DNA of 64,000 bases, taken from NCBI RefSeq assembly GCF_003403075.1, contig NZ_CP031557.1, forward strand, positions 4,154,001 through 4,218,000, written 5' to 3'. A program made the translations under genes and the position numbers. Below the pieces are notes generated by a model that was not told the DNA's origin, did no database searches, and saw only the letters and a list, made by a program, of their open reading frames with translations. Numbering within the stretch: the stretch's first letter is position 1; every line of letters begins with the position of its first letter. Of the stretch, positions 8,833-18,340 are shown piece after piece. Source of the stretch: Flavobacterium psychrotrophum (GTDB lineage: Bacteria > Bacteroidota > Bacteroidia > Flavobacteriales > Flavobacteriaceae).

Positions 8833-11800
8833 TGCCTTTAAAATAGGTTTGCACCTTTTGGTTAAAATTTGGGCGCAAAGGTAGTGTTTGTCTATTTAAA
8901 ATCTCTACGCTGTTTAAATAATCTTTCAGGGCATCAGGCAGTTGGTTAGCGGTGTTGTTAAACTCCTTTTTATTGGTTTCGCTCTGCCTTTTGTTATCCT
9001 GACCCTGCTCAAGCATTGCTTTATCAAGCTTTAAAAGTTCCTGTTTAAGGTTCTGCATTTTTTGCAGGGTTTCATTTTTAAAGCCTTTATTAAGCAACTG
9101 TTTTTCTATATCTTTCATTTGGCGCAAAGCTGCCTGGCCGTTGCCACCCATACCCTGCTTATCCAGCATTTGCTGTAGCGACTCACGCAGCTGCTGCTGT
9201 TCTTTATATATTTCTAATAGTTTCTCGGCATTGCCTTCTCCACCATCGCCGCCTTCACCGTCGCCCTGGCCTTCTCCCTGTTTACCACCGGGCTGTTTGC
9301 CACCAGATTCTTTGCCGTCTTTTTGTCCGCCTTTCTGTTTACCTCCTTCTTTCTGGCTCTGGCCATCCTGCTTACCTCCGCCTTCCTGACCTTTCTCTTC
9401 GCTACCATCTTTCATGCCTTTTTGCATTTTTTGAGAAAGTCCCTGTTGCTTCTGGATGATATCAGACAATTGCACATCTTTGCCAGACTTACCTTTGCCT
9501 TTACCCTGACCTTGTCCCTGTCCGCTCATTTCCATCTGCATATTATTAAGCGCATCACTTAAAAAATCGGCAAGCTTATTAGCAGACGTTATAGCATATT
9601 GCTGGTTAGACACACCGCGTGGCACTACATTATCGGCAAGATCTGTCAATGCCTTGTCTACATAATAATGCACATTGCCTACCTCTTTAGTAATCTCTTC
9701 GGTTATCTTAGGGTTGCGTAATGACATGGCAAAAATGCTATCGTCAACATGGTTAAACTGTACTTTAAGATCCTGTTGCTTTTTAAGATATTTGGCAAAG
9801 TTTGCATTACGGTTACCTGCATTTTTAAACTGCCCCATAACATCTTCCTGAGAGAATGAATATGCCAAGAGGTTATCCAATATCTGGCGGAGCACCTTTA
9901 CATCTTCTTCAAGCTGATCTGCCTGTCCACCCTGCATTGAGCTTTGCATCTTTTGCCCCATCTGCTTCATTTTAGCAGCAGCACTTTTTTGCTTTGGTTT
10001 GGCTTTATCCTGTTTGCTTTTTTGATCGCCGCCTTCTTTTTGAAGTTCCTCTTTAGCCTTATCCTGATCCTGGTCGATGCTTTGTTCCTGCTTTTCATCT
10101 ACCGGAATATCCATAGGTTTTTTAAGTTCCTTGTTTTGTTTATCAAGGTCGCGCATTTCCTGTTGCAGCTTGTCAAATTCTTTATTAACCTTATCCTGCT
10201 CCTGAGCATTGTTATCTTTACTGTCAGATAATTTATCCTGCTTTTCGGCAAGCTTATCCAGTTTTTCCGCAACCTGTTCAGCTTTCTTTTCTACATAAAA
10301 ACGCTTGGTAAGTTCTACCAGCTGCTCCAGGTTTTTTGTCTGGTCTTTGCTTTGTTTTTTAAGCTGGTCTACCTTATCAAACAATTCTTCTTCCTTAAGC
10401 TTATTGGTAAGTTCCTTAAGTTCGTCAAGCAGTTTTTTATTTTTTTCAGATTCTTTTTCATTCTTTTCAAGGCGCTTCATCAACTCTTCCTTAATCTCAT
10501 CTTTCTTTTCAGGAAGAAACTGCTCCAGGTTTTCCTGAAGTTTTTTGCTCATCTCCTGCTTGTTTTGCTCAAGGGTTTGCTGACGGTTTATAAAGTCCTG
10601 AACTTTTTTCTGGTCTTTAAAATCCATGTTAGATTTCTCCTTGCCCATTTGTTGCAGCTTATCAAGCTCAGTATTTTGCTTGTCCTGGTTTTTGATCGAT
10701 TTCTCTAAACCGCTAATACTGCTGTTTTGCTCTTGGAGTGCTTTATCCTGCTGCTCATCCTGCGTAAGTTCTCTGTGCGAAAATACCGATGACTTTGTAC
10801 TCTTAAAACCATGCACGGCATCGTTATCAAAAACCTCAAAATAGTATTCGTAGTTAACACCATCCTTTAGCGCAAGCCCATCCGGGAAGCTGTAGTAAAA
10901 ACGGTCTACCGTTTGTTTCTTAACCGGAAGTGTTCCACGCTTGGCAGCCGCAGGGTTATCCTGAGGGTAATACACCACCTGAAGTTTTGTAAGCCCATTA
11001 TCATCGCTCAACTGCCCCAGCACAATTTCTCTTTTAAGCTTTAAACCGTCAGGAGCGTTCTGTGCGGTAATGGTTGGGTACTGGTCTTTAAGCGTTGTGA
11101 TCTGATATTGCAGCTTTTCGTGGTTTTTTACCTTAAAATTACTCGTAAGAATTTGATATTCTGTATTTTGAAGTATATTTTTAGATAATGTAAAGCTGTT
11201 TTCATTGTTAGAGAACGGCGTAACAGCATTATCAGTCATATAGTTGACAGAATTTGTTGCCAGGGCGTTAATTTTCCAGGTTACCTTAGTGCCTTCCGGT
11301 ACCACGGCATTGCCACTACCCTTAACCACTTCCTGCTTTTTGCCAAGGTAACCGGGGAACTGTAATACCATTTCAAAATTTGCAATGGTAGGCACCGCCA
11401 CCACATCCAGCTCATACGGCTTAGAAATTACATTATTTGCGTTAAGCTGAAATTCAATATTTTTTGTAGGCTTTTCAAAACGGTAGGTAAACACGCCGGG
11501 CTTTACGCTTTCAAGGTAATAGTTTTCATTGCCTATAGTTATCATCGCATTCTCCGGCACTACACTCCCCTGCGTTTTTACTTCGAGTACAAAATCAGTA
11601 TCCTGCTGTGCCATCAGCGATTTGTTTACAATTACAAATTCAAACGGAGCCGGTGGCGCGTAGTGCTTATTGTAATTAACAACACGGCCAAAACTGTTTG
11701 TTATAACTGCGCTGTTACCACTAATAAGGAAAACCAAAATAAGCAACACGGGTATGGCTGCATATGGCAGGTACTTTATATTCTTATTAAAATTTACGGC

Positions 11801-12235
11801 ATTAGTAAACGGTACCGGTTGCAGGTTGCTTGCCTTTTGTTCTATCGAAGCCAGTAACAATTCGCTTTGGTTAGCATCATTGCTCAGCTGAAGGAAATTT
11901 GTAAGCTTATCGCTCACCTCGCTAAAGTGACTGCCAATGATGGCCGATGCCTGTTTGTAGTCGATACCCTTTTGAAGTTTGAACAATTTAAACAGCGGAA
12001 ACAAAATAAAACGTGCCAGGAGAATCGCTTCTACGAAAATAAAAATCCAGAAGAGTGCTGTACGCCCTTTTTCAGGCAGCCACAAAAAGTACTCCACCAG
12101 AAAGGTAATGATAAAGTAAAGTAACCCGAGGGCTATAAAAAAGATTGTTCCACGAATAACTTCGTTTGTGTAATACTTTTTAATAAAGGCTTCGAGCTTT
12201 GCGTATATGATGTTTTTTGCTTCCAAATTGTTCAA
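8825..12235 (-). CDS. DUF4175 family large membrane-anchored coiled-coil protein
   Basis: The 1136-aa protein has two N-terminal membrane helices (about residues 30-47 and 58-78), a third at about 152-172 (YLPYAAIPVLLILVFLISG), and a long extracytoplasmic part with beta-rich segments up to about residue 480. From about 490 to 790 it is an almost pure K/E/Q coiled coil, then a Gly/Lys/Gln low-complexity stretch (GQGQGQGKGKGKSGK, later GGKQPGGKQGEGQGDGEGG), and a final helical region. This matches the DUF4175 family known from Bacteroidota; its function is not established. It is the first gene of the run leading into ybeY and mnmG. The low-complexity segment is prone to length variation. Confidence 0.85.
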   Translation of the reverse strand: MNNLEAKNIIYAKLEAFIKKYYTNEVIRGTIFFIALGLLYFIITFLVEYFLWLPEKGRTALFWIFIFVEAILLARFILFPLFKLFKLQKGIDYKQASAIIGSHFSEVSDKLTNFLQLSNDANQSELLLASIEQKASNLQPVPFTNAVNFNKNIKYLPYAAIPVLLILVFLISGNSAVITNSFGRVVNYNKHYAPPAPFEFVIVNKSLMAQQDTDFVLEVKTQGSVVPENAMITIGNENYYLESVKPGVFTYRFEKPTKNIEFQLNANNVISKPYELDVVAVPTIANFEMVLQFPGYLGKKQEVVKGSGNAVVPEGTKVTWKINALATNSVNYMTDNAVTPFSNNENSFTLSKNILQNTEYQILTSNFKVKNHEKLQYQITTLKDQYPTITAQNAPDGLKLKREIVLGQLSDDNGLTKLQVVYYPQDNPAAAKRGTLPVKKQTVDRFYYSFPDGLALKDGVNYEYYFEVFDNDAVHGFKSTKSSVFSHRELTQDEQQDKALQEQNSSISGLEKSIKNQDKQNTELDKLQQMGKEKSNMDFKDQKKVQDFINRQQTLEQNKQEMSKKLQENLEQFLPEKKDEIKEELMKRLEKNEKESEKNKKLLDELKELTNKLKEEELFDKVDQLKKQSKDQTKNLEQLVELTKRFYVEKKAEQVAEKLDKLAEKQDKLSDSKDNNAQEQDKVNKEFDKLQQEMRDLDKQNKELKKPMDIPVDEKQEQSIDQDQDKAKEELQKEGGDQKSKQDKAKPKQKSAAAKMKQMGQKMQSSMQGGQADQLEEDVKVLRQILDNLLAYSFSQEDVMGQFKNAGNRNANFAKYLKKQQDLKVQFNHVDDSIFAMSLRNPKITEEITKEVGNVHYYVDKALTDLADNVVPRGVSNQQYAITSANKLADFLSDALNNMQMEMSGQGQGQGKGKGKSGKDVQLSDIIQKQQGLSQKMQKGMKDGSEEKGQEGGGKQDGQSQKEGGKQKGGQKDGKESGGKQPGGKQGEGQGDGEGGDGGEGNAEKLLEIYKEQQQLRESLQQMLDKQGMGGNGQAALRQMKDIEKQLLNKGFKNETLQKMQNLKQELLKLDKAMLEQGQDNKRQSETNKKEFNNTANQLPDALKDYLNSVEILNRQTLPLRPNFNQKVQTYFKGND

Positions 12236-12393
12236 AAAATAGTGGCGATTGTTAATAACCGATAAAAATACAAATTCTTATAATGCGGTGGTGTTATTTT
12301 TTAAGTGTTCAGTATTCAGTACCAGTACGCAGCAGCTTCACTCTTACCGACCGGTTTTTTAATGAAGCTTAGTCTGTTATTTGATATTTCTTA

Positions 12394-12421
12394 TTTGGAA
12401 TTTTAATAAGTCCTATCTTTG
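12394..12421 (+). promoter_or_regulatory. gltX promoter (Bacteroidota type)
   Basis: A perfect -7 box TATCTTTG sits at 12414-12421 with a TTTG 16 bp upstream (12394-12397), slightly closer than the usual spacing. The ATG of gltX is 23 nt downstream, which excludes the longer upstream reading of that frame. Confidence 0.6.
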
Positions 12422-12443
12422 TGCCTTTAAAAAACAAAAAGTT

Positions 12444-13955
12444 ATGTCAAGACCGGTACGTGTGCGTTTTGCACCCAGCCCTACAGGCCCGCTGCACATA
12501 GGTGGTGTGCGCACGGCGCTATTTAATTATTTATTTGCCAAAAAACATGGCGGTACTTTTTACCTGCGCGTAGAAGATACCGACCAAAACCGCTTTGTGC
12601 CCGGTGCCGAAGAGTATATTGTTGAGGCACTTAACTGGCTTGGAATACCTTTTGACGAAGGTGTGGGCAAGAACGAAAAGTTTGGCCCGTACCGCCAAAG
12701 CGAACGTAAAGAAATGTATCAGCAATATGCACAGCAGCTTATAGACAGCGGCTGGGCTTACTATGCTTTTGATACTGCCGAGGCGCTTGATGAACTTCGC
12801 AAACAGTTAGAGGCAGAAGGAAAAACCTTTATATACAACCATGCTAACCGTGGAACATTAGACAACTCGCTTAAAATAACTGCTGAGGCAACCCAGGAGC
12901 GCATTGCAAACGGTGCCGAATATGTTATCCGTTTTAAGACACCGGTGGGCGAAACACTACACCTTAACGACATTATTCGTGGGGATATAAAATTTGATAC
13001 CAGCCTGCTTGATGACAAGGTATTGTTTAAAAGCGATGGTATGCCTACTTATCACCTTGCAAATATTGTAGACGACCACCTTATGGAAACATCTCACGTT
13101 ATTCGTGGAGAAGAGTGGTTGCCATCTATGCCATTGCACGAACTGTTATACAAAGCCTTTGGTTGGGAAGCGCCTAAGTTTGCACACCTTCCACTAATAT
13201 TAAAGCCTGTAGGCAATGGCAAACTAAGCAAGCGCGATGGCGATAAGCTGGGCTTCCCGGTGTTTCCGCTGGAGTGGAAAAATGCCGATGGCACATCCTC
13301 TATGGGTTACCGAGAGCAGGGCTTTTTGCCTGATGCCGTTATTAACTTCCTTGCGCTGTTAGGCTGGAATCCGGGTACTGACCAAGAATTGTTTACACTT
13401 GATGAACTGGTACAATTATTTGATTTAGAAAGGGTACATAAGGCTGGAGCAAAATTTGATCCGGATAAGAACAAGTGGTTTAACCACCAGTATTTCCAGA
13501 GAGAAGATAATGCTGTTCTTGCCAAAGGGCTATCGCATACGCTGATAGAAAAGGGTATTAACAAACCTATTGAAGATGTTACCCGTATTGTAGGCCTGGT
13601 TAAAGAGCGTGCTACTTTTGCCAGCGAACTGTGGAACCTGAGTGATTACTTTTTTGTAGCCCCGGAAAGTTTTGAAGAAAAAGCTGTAGCCAAACAATGG
13701 AAGCCCGATACTGCAGAAATACTAAAAGAGGTAGCCGATGTGCTTTTAAATACTTTGGATTTTAGTTCTGCCAATACAGAGAGCGTTGTAAAAGCCTGGA
13801 TTGAGCAAAAAGGCATTGGGATGGGTAAAGTTATGCCTCCATTGCGATTAAGCCTTGTAGGCGATTTAAAAGGCCCGCATTTGTTTGATATCATCGAACT
13901 GATAGGTAAAGACGAAACCCTGAAAAGGATACATAAAGCGGTAGATACGCTATAA
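12444..13955 (+). CDS. gltX: Glutamate--tRNA ligase
   Basis: The 503-aa class I aminoacyl-tRNA synthetase charges tRNA-Glu. The N-terminus VRFAPSPTGPLHIGGVRTAL contains the HIGH-type motif (HIGG, residues 18-21). The KMSKS-type motif is GNGKLSKRDGDKLG at about 246-259, followed by the C-terminal anticodon-binding helical domain. I chose ATG 12444 because the family starts at MSRPVRVRF. The frame is open 21 codons further up but that part overlaps the promoter. Divergent from the DUF4175 operon. Confidence 0.97.
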   Translation: MSRPVRVRFAPSPTGPLHIGGVRTALFNYLFAKKHGGTFYLRVEDTDQNRFVPGAEEYIVEALNWLGIPFDEGVGKNEKFGPYRQSERKEMYQQYAQQLIDSGWAYYAFDTAEALDELRKQLEAEGKTFIYNHANRGTLDNSLKITAEATQERIANGAEYVIRFKTPVGETLHLNDIIRGDIKFDTSLLDDKVLFKSDGMPTYHLANIVDDHLMETSHVIRGEEWLPSMPLHELLYKAFGWEAPKFAHLPLILKPVGNGKLSKRDGDKLGFPVFPLEWKNADGTSSMGYREQGFLPDAVINFLALLGWNPGTDQELFTLDELVQLFDLERVHKAGAKFDPDKNKWFNHQYFQREDNAVLAKGLSHTLIEKGINKPIEDVTRIVGLVKERATFASELWNLSDYFFVAPESFEEKAVAKQWKPDTAEILKEVADVLLNTLDFSSANTESVVKAWIEQKGIGMGKVMPPLRLSLVGDLKGPHLFDIIELIGKDETLKRIHKAVDTL

Positions 13956-13961
13956 AATTTT

Positions 13962-13990
13962 AAAGCCTCTGTAACAAGAGGCTTTTTTTT
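13962..13990 (+). terminator. gltX terminator
   Basis: AAAGCCTCT and AGAGGCTTT pair around GTAACA, followed by a run of T on the plus strand, a few bases after the gltX stop codon. Confidence 0.85.
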
Positions 13991-14029
13991 GCGTATAACT
14001 TATATAACAATTATAAAACCAATTAAATC

Positions 14030-15016
14030 ATGGGAACAATTTTTCTCGTAATTATCCTGTTTTTCGGGCTTATCATTCTATTTTCATCCTTCTTTACGGT
14101 AAAGCAGCAAACATCTGTTGTGGTAGAACGTTTTGGTAAATTTCAGGGCATTCGCCATGCGGGTCTTCAGCTTAAAATTCCGATAGTAGATAAAATAGCA
14201 GGCCGCATTAACCTGAAGATACAGCAGCTGGATGTTATTATCGAAACCAAGACTAAAGAGAACGTGTTTGTAAAGATGAAGGTTTCGGTACAGTTCAAGG
14301 TAATACAGGACAATGTGTATGATGCTTTTTACAAACTTGAATATCCGCACGACCAGATAACATCGTATGTATTTGACGTTGTACGTGCCGAGGTACCTAA
14401 GCTAAAGCTGGATGACGTTTTTGAACGCAAAGATGATATTGCCATTGCCGTAAAGCGTGAGCTTAACGAAGCCATGACTACATATGGATATGATATTATC
14501 AATACCCTGATAACAGATATTGACCCGGATCCTCAGGTTAAAAATGCAATGAACCGCATTAATGCTGCCGACCGTGAAAAATCTGCCGCTGAATATGAAG
14601 CAGAAGCACAGCGCATACGCATTGTAGCCAAGGCTAAAGCTGAGGCAGAAAGCAAAAGACTACAGGGACAGGGTATTGCAGACCAGCGTCGTGAAATAGC
14701 ACGCGGCCTTGTAGAGAGTGTAGATGTACTTAATAAAGTGGGCATTAACAGCCAGGAAGCATCTGCGCTTATTGTGGTTACACAACACTATGATACGCTA
14801 CAGGCTATAGGCAGCGATACTAACAGTAACCTTATCTTATTGCCTAACACGCCACAGGCAGCTAATGATATGCTAAACAACATGATCGTATCTTTTGCAG
14901 CATCTAATAAGATAGCTGAAATGCCCGGCAGAAAAGAAAACCATAAAAAAGATGACCATGGCTATAAAAGGCCAAACCTTGATAAACCGGATGCACCATC
15001 TGAGTCAAACGACTAA
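14030..15016 (+). CDS. SPFH/Band 7 (stomatin-like) membrane protein
   Basis: The 328-aa product has one N-terminal transmembrane helix (IFLVIILFFGLIILFSSFF) followed by the Band 7/PHB domain (VVVERFGKFQGIRHAGLQLKIP ... DVVRAEVPKLKLDDVFERKDDIA) and a helical segment with AEYEAEAQRIRIVAKAKAEAESKRL that usually drives oligomerisation. The end is charged and rich in K, D and P. Such proteins form ring- or cage-like microdomain scaffolds and often regulate membrane proteases. It is a single-gene unit between two terminators, so no partner can be inferred. Confidence 0.9.
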   Translation: MGTIFLVIILFFGLIILFSSFFTVKQQTSVVVERFGKFQGIRHAGLQLKIPIVDKIAGRINLKIQQLDVIIETKTKENVFVKMKVSVQFKVIQDNVYDAFYKLEYPHDQITSYVFDVVRAEVPKLKLDDVFERKDDIAIAVKRELNEAMTTYGYDIINTLITDIDPDPQVKNAMNRINAADREKSAAEYEAEAQRIRIVAKAKAEAESKRLQGQGIADQRREIARGLVESVDVLNKVGINSQEASALIVVTQHYDTLQAIGSDTNSNLILLPNTPQAANDMLNNMIVSFAASNKIAEMPGRKENHKKDDHGYKRPNLDKPDAPSESND

Positions 15017-15020
15017 TACT

Positions 15021-15047
15021 AAAGCTACCCTAACCGGTAGCTTTTAT
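15021..15047 (+). terminator. Terminator of the SPFH gene
   Basis: AAAGCTACC and GGTAGCTTT form a hairpin around CTAACC, followed by TATTTTTT. It overlaps the last codons of the small minus-strand gene at 15044. Confidence 0.8.
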
Positions 15048-15169
15048 TTTTTAAGGGTATATTTTTTATATAGGGTATAAAGTGCATATATTATAACAGC
15101 CGTTAGGGCTACCATAAATAACTGCCATAAAAATAAAGATGTAGAAAATTCAGATACAGACGTTTCCAT
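15044..15169 (-). CDS. Small single-pass membrane protein (41 aa)
   Basis: A short frame on the minus strand reads METSVSEFSTSLFLWQLF, continues as a hydrophobic helix (MVALTAVIIYALYTLYKKY) and ends in a basic tail (TLKK). The layout of acidic N-terminus, one helix and lysine-rich cytosolic end is typical of real small membrane proteins, and nothing else occupies this stretch. I do not recognise a family. It lies downstream of the YtxH/holin-like operon on the same strand, about 90 bp past its end. Confidence 0.5.
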   Translation of the reverse strand: METSVSEFSTSLFLWQLFMVALTAVIIYALYTLYKKYTLKK

Positions 15170-15257
15170 AGTAAAAAGATTTAATTGGTTGACGTAAAAA
15201 TACAAAAAAAGGCTACTCATTGGCAGCCTGTACTGTTATTATTCTACAGAATATAAC

Positions 15258-15503
15258 TTAAAATATCTTTTTAAAAAGCCAGGTTAATGCGGCATTTTTT
15301 AATGGGCCGGAGAACGCACCTACAACATTTAAAATCTTTTTGGGCGTCTCCCCTATTATGTTGCCGGGTTTAAGGCTCTCTTTAGTTTCATCAAGATCTT
15401 TCTTAAAACGCAGGTATGCAATATCCCTTTCCATCTTAAGAATTTCAAGATCTTTATTTATCTCATCAAAGGTGCGGTAAACTTTAGTACTTCTTACTGC
15501 CAT
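15258..15503 (-). CDS. Small conserved protein of the YtxH / holin-like operon
   Basis: The 81-aa protein has a charged helical N-terminal half (FDEINKDLEILKMERDIAYLRFKKDLDETK) and a C-terminal half with weakly hydrophobic character (KKILNVVGAFSGPLKNAALTWLFKKIF). It is the last gene of three in a row, 2 bp after the holin-like gene. This third position is typical of Flavobacteriaceae clusters with YtxH; it may correspond to DUF6327, but I cannot confirm that by eye. Probably membrane-associated. Confidence 0.75.
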   Translation of the reverse strand: MAVRSTKVYRTFDEINKDLEILKMERDIAYLRFKKDLDETKESLKPGNIIGETPKKILNVVGAFSGPLKNAALTWLFKKIF

Positions 15504-15505
15504 AA

Positions 15506-15862
15506 CTATTCGTATGTTTTAAATAATAATCTTGAAAAGGTAGCTACAAGCGGCCCTTCCACTATCTTATCCTGAACTTTGTATATTACTATAGCCATGA
15601 TAAGATAAATAAAACCTACGGTTAAAAAGCCGTAAGCAAAGTTATCGAACCAGTAACCAAAAGCAAGTGCCAGGGCAATTGAAAAGAAAAGAGTTACAAT
15701 AACCAGCATGGTAGCAAGCAAAAACAACTTGAGCATCATGGCGGTAGACTTCATTGCAATCTTAAAACCCCACAGCTTATAGTATGCTAAGTTAGCATCT
15801 ATTAACCGTTTGGCTTCATTTTTTAGGTCTTCTGCGTTTTCTTTAATTTCTTCAAATGCCAT
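15506..15862 (-). CDS. Phage-holin-superfamily (Phage_holin_3_6-like) membrane protein
   Basis: The 118-aa protein has an amphipathic N-terminus (FEEIKENAEDLKNEAKRLIDANLAYYKLWGFK) and two membrane helices (LKLFLLATMLVIVTLFFSIALALAF and FLTVGFIYLIMAIVIYK). Despite the family name, such chromosomal proteins sit with YtxH genes in envelope-stress clusters and are not lysis proteins. It is 21 bp downstream of the YtxH gene and 2 bp before the next one, so the three are one operon. Confidence 0.8.
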   Translation of the reverse strand: MAFEEIKENAEDLKNEAKRLIDANLAYYKLWGFKIAMKSTAMMLKLFLLATMLVIVTLFFSIALALAFGYWFDNFAYGFLTVGFIYLIMAIVIYKVQDKIVEGPLVATFSRLLFKTYE

Positions 15863-15883
15863 AGCACGCTTTATGATTTAGAA

Positions 15884-16219
15884 TTAGTTTGCAGATGGCG
15901 CATCGGCCTTAGCATTCTTTTTAAGTTCTTCAAGTTTTTTTTCAAGGGTAGAAATTACTTCATCAGCTTTATTTTCTACGCTCGATACAAGGTTGTTAAG
16001 ACCGGCTTCGATATCCTGCTTAGCAAAACCAAATTTGCTTTTTACAGTTTCTGTAAAATCGCCCACTTTGTGCTTAAGCTCATCTGCTTTTTCAGTAGCG
16101 CCGTCTTTAATTTTTTTTCTTGTCTTTTTACCTTCGTCCGGGGCAAACAAAATACCCAGGGCTGCACCTACGGCCGCACCTGCAAGTACGGCAACGATTG
16201 TTCCTGTTTTACCAGCCAT
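15884..16219 (-). CDS. YtxH domain protein
   Basis: The 111-aa protein has an N-terminal glycine/alanine-rich membrane helix (GTIVAVLAGAAVGAALGILFAP) followed by the YtxH signature DEGKKTRKKIKDGATEKADEL and a coiled-coil tail (LVSSVENKADEVISTLEKKLEELKK). Family members are general-stress membrane proteins. It is first in the operon. A near-consensus -7 box (TACCTTTA on the minus strand, 16266-16273) lies 47 bp upstream. Confidence 0.85.
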   Translation of the reverse strand: MAGKTGTIVAVLAGAAVGAALGILFAPDEGKKTRKKIKDGATEKADELKHKVGDFTETVKSKFGFAKQDIEAGLNNLVSSVENKADEVISTLEKKLEELKKNAKADAPSAN

Positions 16220-16542
16220 GATTAAAATTTTTAAAGATTAAAATTCTTCTTTTTGTTACTTATTATAAAGGTAAGGCATTTTAACACTCGCAGGGTGTTA
16301 ATTCGAAGTTAATTGAAAGCTAAATATTACAAAAATTAAATGCAGACCATTTACAGAACGTATATGATAGTAAATAAGGATTTACCTTACCCATTTTTAA
16401 AAATGTCTTAGAAACAATTTATAGAGGTCACTTTTAATAAATTATAATTATACAATTTAAATAAAACATAGTATTTATATATAATAAAAAACTCCCACTA
16501 TAAGTGAGAGTTTCTATAAACAAAAATTATATTGAGTTTGGG
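16220..16542. other. Gene-free AT-rich spacer between YtxH operon and glnS
   Basis: Besides the near-consensus -7 box TACCTTTA (minus strand, 16266-16273) and the glnS terminator (16489-16513), I see no ORF, RNA or repeat in this stretch. Confidence 0.6.
16489..16513 (-). terminator. glnS terminator
   Basis: On the minus strand AAACTCTCACTT and AGTGGGAGTTT pair, followed by TTTATTATA. It lies 29 bp past the glnS stop. Confidence 0.75.
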
Positions 16543-18228
16543 TTACTCCTTATTTTCGACTTTTGCCCAGGTATCACGAAGGCCAACTGTTTTGTTAAAA
16601 ACTAATTGTTCTGCATTCGTATCTGTATCTACGCAAAAATATCCTAAACGCTGAAACTGGTAACGCTCGCCCGGCTCAGCACTTTTTAGTGATGGCTCCA
16701 GGTAACCGGTAATAACTTCAAGCGCATTAGGGTTAATGTATTCTTTAAAGTCTACATCTTTATCGCCATCAGGGTTTTCATGGGTAAAAAGCCTGTCATA
16801 AATACGCACTTCTGCCTTAACAGCATGTGGTACAGATACCCAGTGTATAGTACCCTTTATTTTTCTAAGGCTGGCTTCGCTACCGCTTCCACTCTTAGAA
16901 TCAGTATCATAAGTGGCATGAATTTCGAGTATATTACCCGCTTCATCTTTTACAACACTTTCACCTTTAATTATATAAGCATTTTTTAAACGTACTTCTT
17001 TACCCAGCGTAAGACGGAAATACTTGTTGTTAGCATTTTCCATAAAGTCTTCGCGCTCTATGTAAAGTTCACGGCTAAACGGTACTTCACGAAATCCTGC
17101 AGCTACGTCTTCAGGGTTGTTCTCTGCCTCCAGCCATTCTTCCTGCCCTTCCGGATAGTTAGTAATAACCAGCTTAACAGGGTCTAATACAGCCATAACA
17201 CGAGGGGCAGTTTTATTAAGCTCCTCACGCACACAAAATTCTAATACACTAACGTCTATAAGGTTAGTACGTTTTGCAATACCTATGGTATTGGCAAAGT
17301 TTACAATAGACTGTGGCGGATATCCCCTTCTGCGCATACCACTAATGGTACTCATACGCGGGTCATCCCATCCGGTAACATAGTTATCCTGTACCAGTTG
17401 TAATAGCTTACGCTTACTTACTACAGTATGGCTAAGGTTACGGCGGGCAAATTCGCGCTGTTTAGGACGTGTTTTATTGTTGTCGTATATCTGGTCTAAG
17501 AACCAATCATACAATTCCCTGTGCATCATAAACTCAAGTGTACAAAGCGAATGGCTTACCCCTTCAAGGTAGTCGCTTTCGCCATGTGCCCAGTCATACA
17601 TAGGGTATATGTTCCACTTATCGCCGGTGCGGTGGTGGTGTTTTTTAAGTATGCGGTACATAAGAGGATCGCGCATTAGCATATTGCTGCTGCTCATATC
17701 TATCTTAGCACGAAGCACATGCGTACCTTCGTCAAAATCGCCGTTCTTCATACCTTCAAATAAGGCAAGATTCTCATCTATAGACCGGTTACGGTACGGG
17801 CTATCAGTACCCGGCTGGCTTGGCGTACCTTTTTGCTTAGCCATATCTTCAGAACTCTGGCTGTCTATATAAGCTTTGCCCTGTTTTATAAAGGCTACAG
17901 CCCAGTCATACAGCTCCTGAAAATAATCTGAAGCATACAGTTCTTTATCCCATTTAAAGCCCAGCCACTCTACGTCTTTTTTAATGGCATCTACATACTC
18001 CTGCTCTTCTTTAGCAGGGTTAGTATCGTCAAAACGCAGGTTTACAGGGGCATTGTACCTAAGGCCAAGGCCAAAGTTAAGACAGATAGAACTGGCGTGA
18101 CCCACGTGCAGGTAGCCATTAGGCTCTGGTGGAAAACGAAAACGCAGTTTATCATCCGGGAAGCCGTTACCCAGGTCTTCCTCTATAATTTGTTCAATAA
18201 AATTGAGTGAACGCTCTTCAGTTGACAT
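16543..18228 (-). CDS. glnS: Glutamine--tRNA ligase
   Basis: The 561-aa class Ib synthetase charges tRNA-Gln. The HIGH-type motif is in FPPEPNGYLHVGHASS (HVGH at 41-44) and the KMSKS-type motif is SHTVVSKRKLLQLV (about 268-281). The GlnRS catalytic insert (YDWAHGESDYLEGVSHSLCTLEF) and the two C-terminal beta-barrel anticodon-binding domains (about 340-555) are present. The length is normal. The presence of GlnRS beside gltX means tRNA-Gln is charged directly, without needing the amidotransferase route. A -7 box lies 22 bp upstream. Confidence 0.97.
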   Translation of the reverse strand: MSTEERSLNFIEQIIEEDLGNGFPDDKLRFRFPPEPNGYLHVGHASSICLNFGLGLRYNAPVNLRFDDTNPAKEEQEYVDAIKKDVEWLGFKWDKELYASDYFQELYDWAVAFIKQGKAYIDSQSSEDMAKQKGTPSQPGTDSPYRNRSIDENLALFEGMKNGDFDEGTHVLRAKIDMSSSNMLMRDPLMYRILKKHHHRTGDKWNIYPMYDWAHGESDYLEGVSHSLCTLEFMMHRELYDWFLDQIYDNNKTRPKQREFARRNLSHTVVSKRKLLQLVQDNYVTGWDDPRMSTISGMRRRGYPPQSIVNFANTIGIAKRTNLIDVSVLEFCVREELNKTAPRVMAVLDPVKLVITNYPEGQEEWLEAENNPEDVAAGFREVPFSRELYIEREDFMENANNKYFRLTLGKEVRLKNAYIIKGESVVKDEAGNILEIHATYDTDSKSGSGSEASLRKIKGTIHWVSVPHAVKAEVRIYDRLFTHENPDGDKDVDFKEYINPNALEVITGYLEPSLKSAEPGERYQFQRLGYFCVDTDTNAEQLVFNKTVGLRDTWAKVENKE

Positions 18229-18249
18229 AGCTTGTTATAAATAAGATTG

Positions 18250-18257
18250 CAAAGGTA
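18250..18257 (-). promoter_or_regulatory. glnS -7 box
   Basis: The minus strand reads TACCTTTG, a perfect TAnnTTTG box, 22 bp before the glnS ATG. Confidence 0.6.
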
Positions 18258-18340
18258 TGAAATAGTGGCAAAGTTGCAGAGTAGCTAAGCAACTTTGTTA
18301 CTTTGACATTAATCAAAAAGCTAAGGGGCTAAAAACTTTG

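Noticed and set aside
9141..10844. Several plus-strand frames opposite DUF4175 rich in Ser, Pro, Phe and Leu
   Set aside because: They are antisense readings of the K/E/Q coiled-coil and Gly-rich codons.
10925..10940. Extra parS-like half site (TGTTCCACGC)
   Set aside because: Only one half matches. The same holds for half sites near 3253, 12147 and 17610.
12381..12443. Longer gltX start at 12381
   Set aside because: This part overlaps the promoter (-7 box at 12414), and the family begins at MSRPVRVRF.
15506..15862. Prophage remnant suggested by the holin-like protein near 15.7 kb
   Set aside because: It belongs to the YtxH envelope cluster and there are no other phage genes near it.
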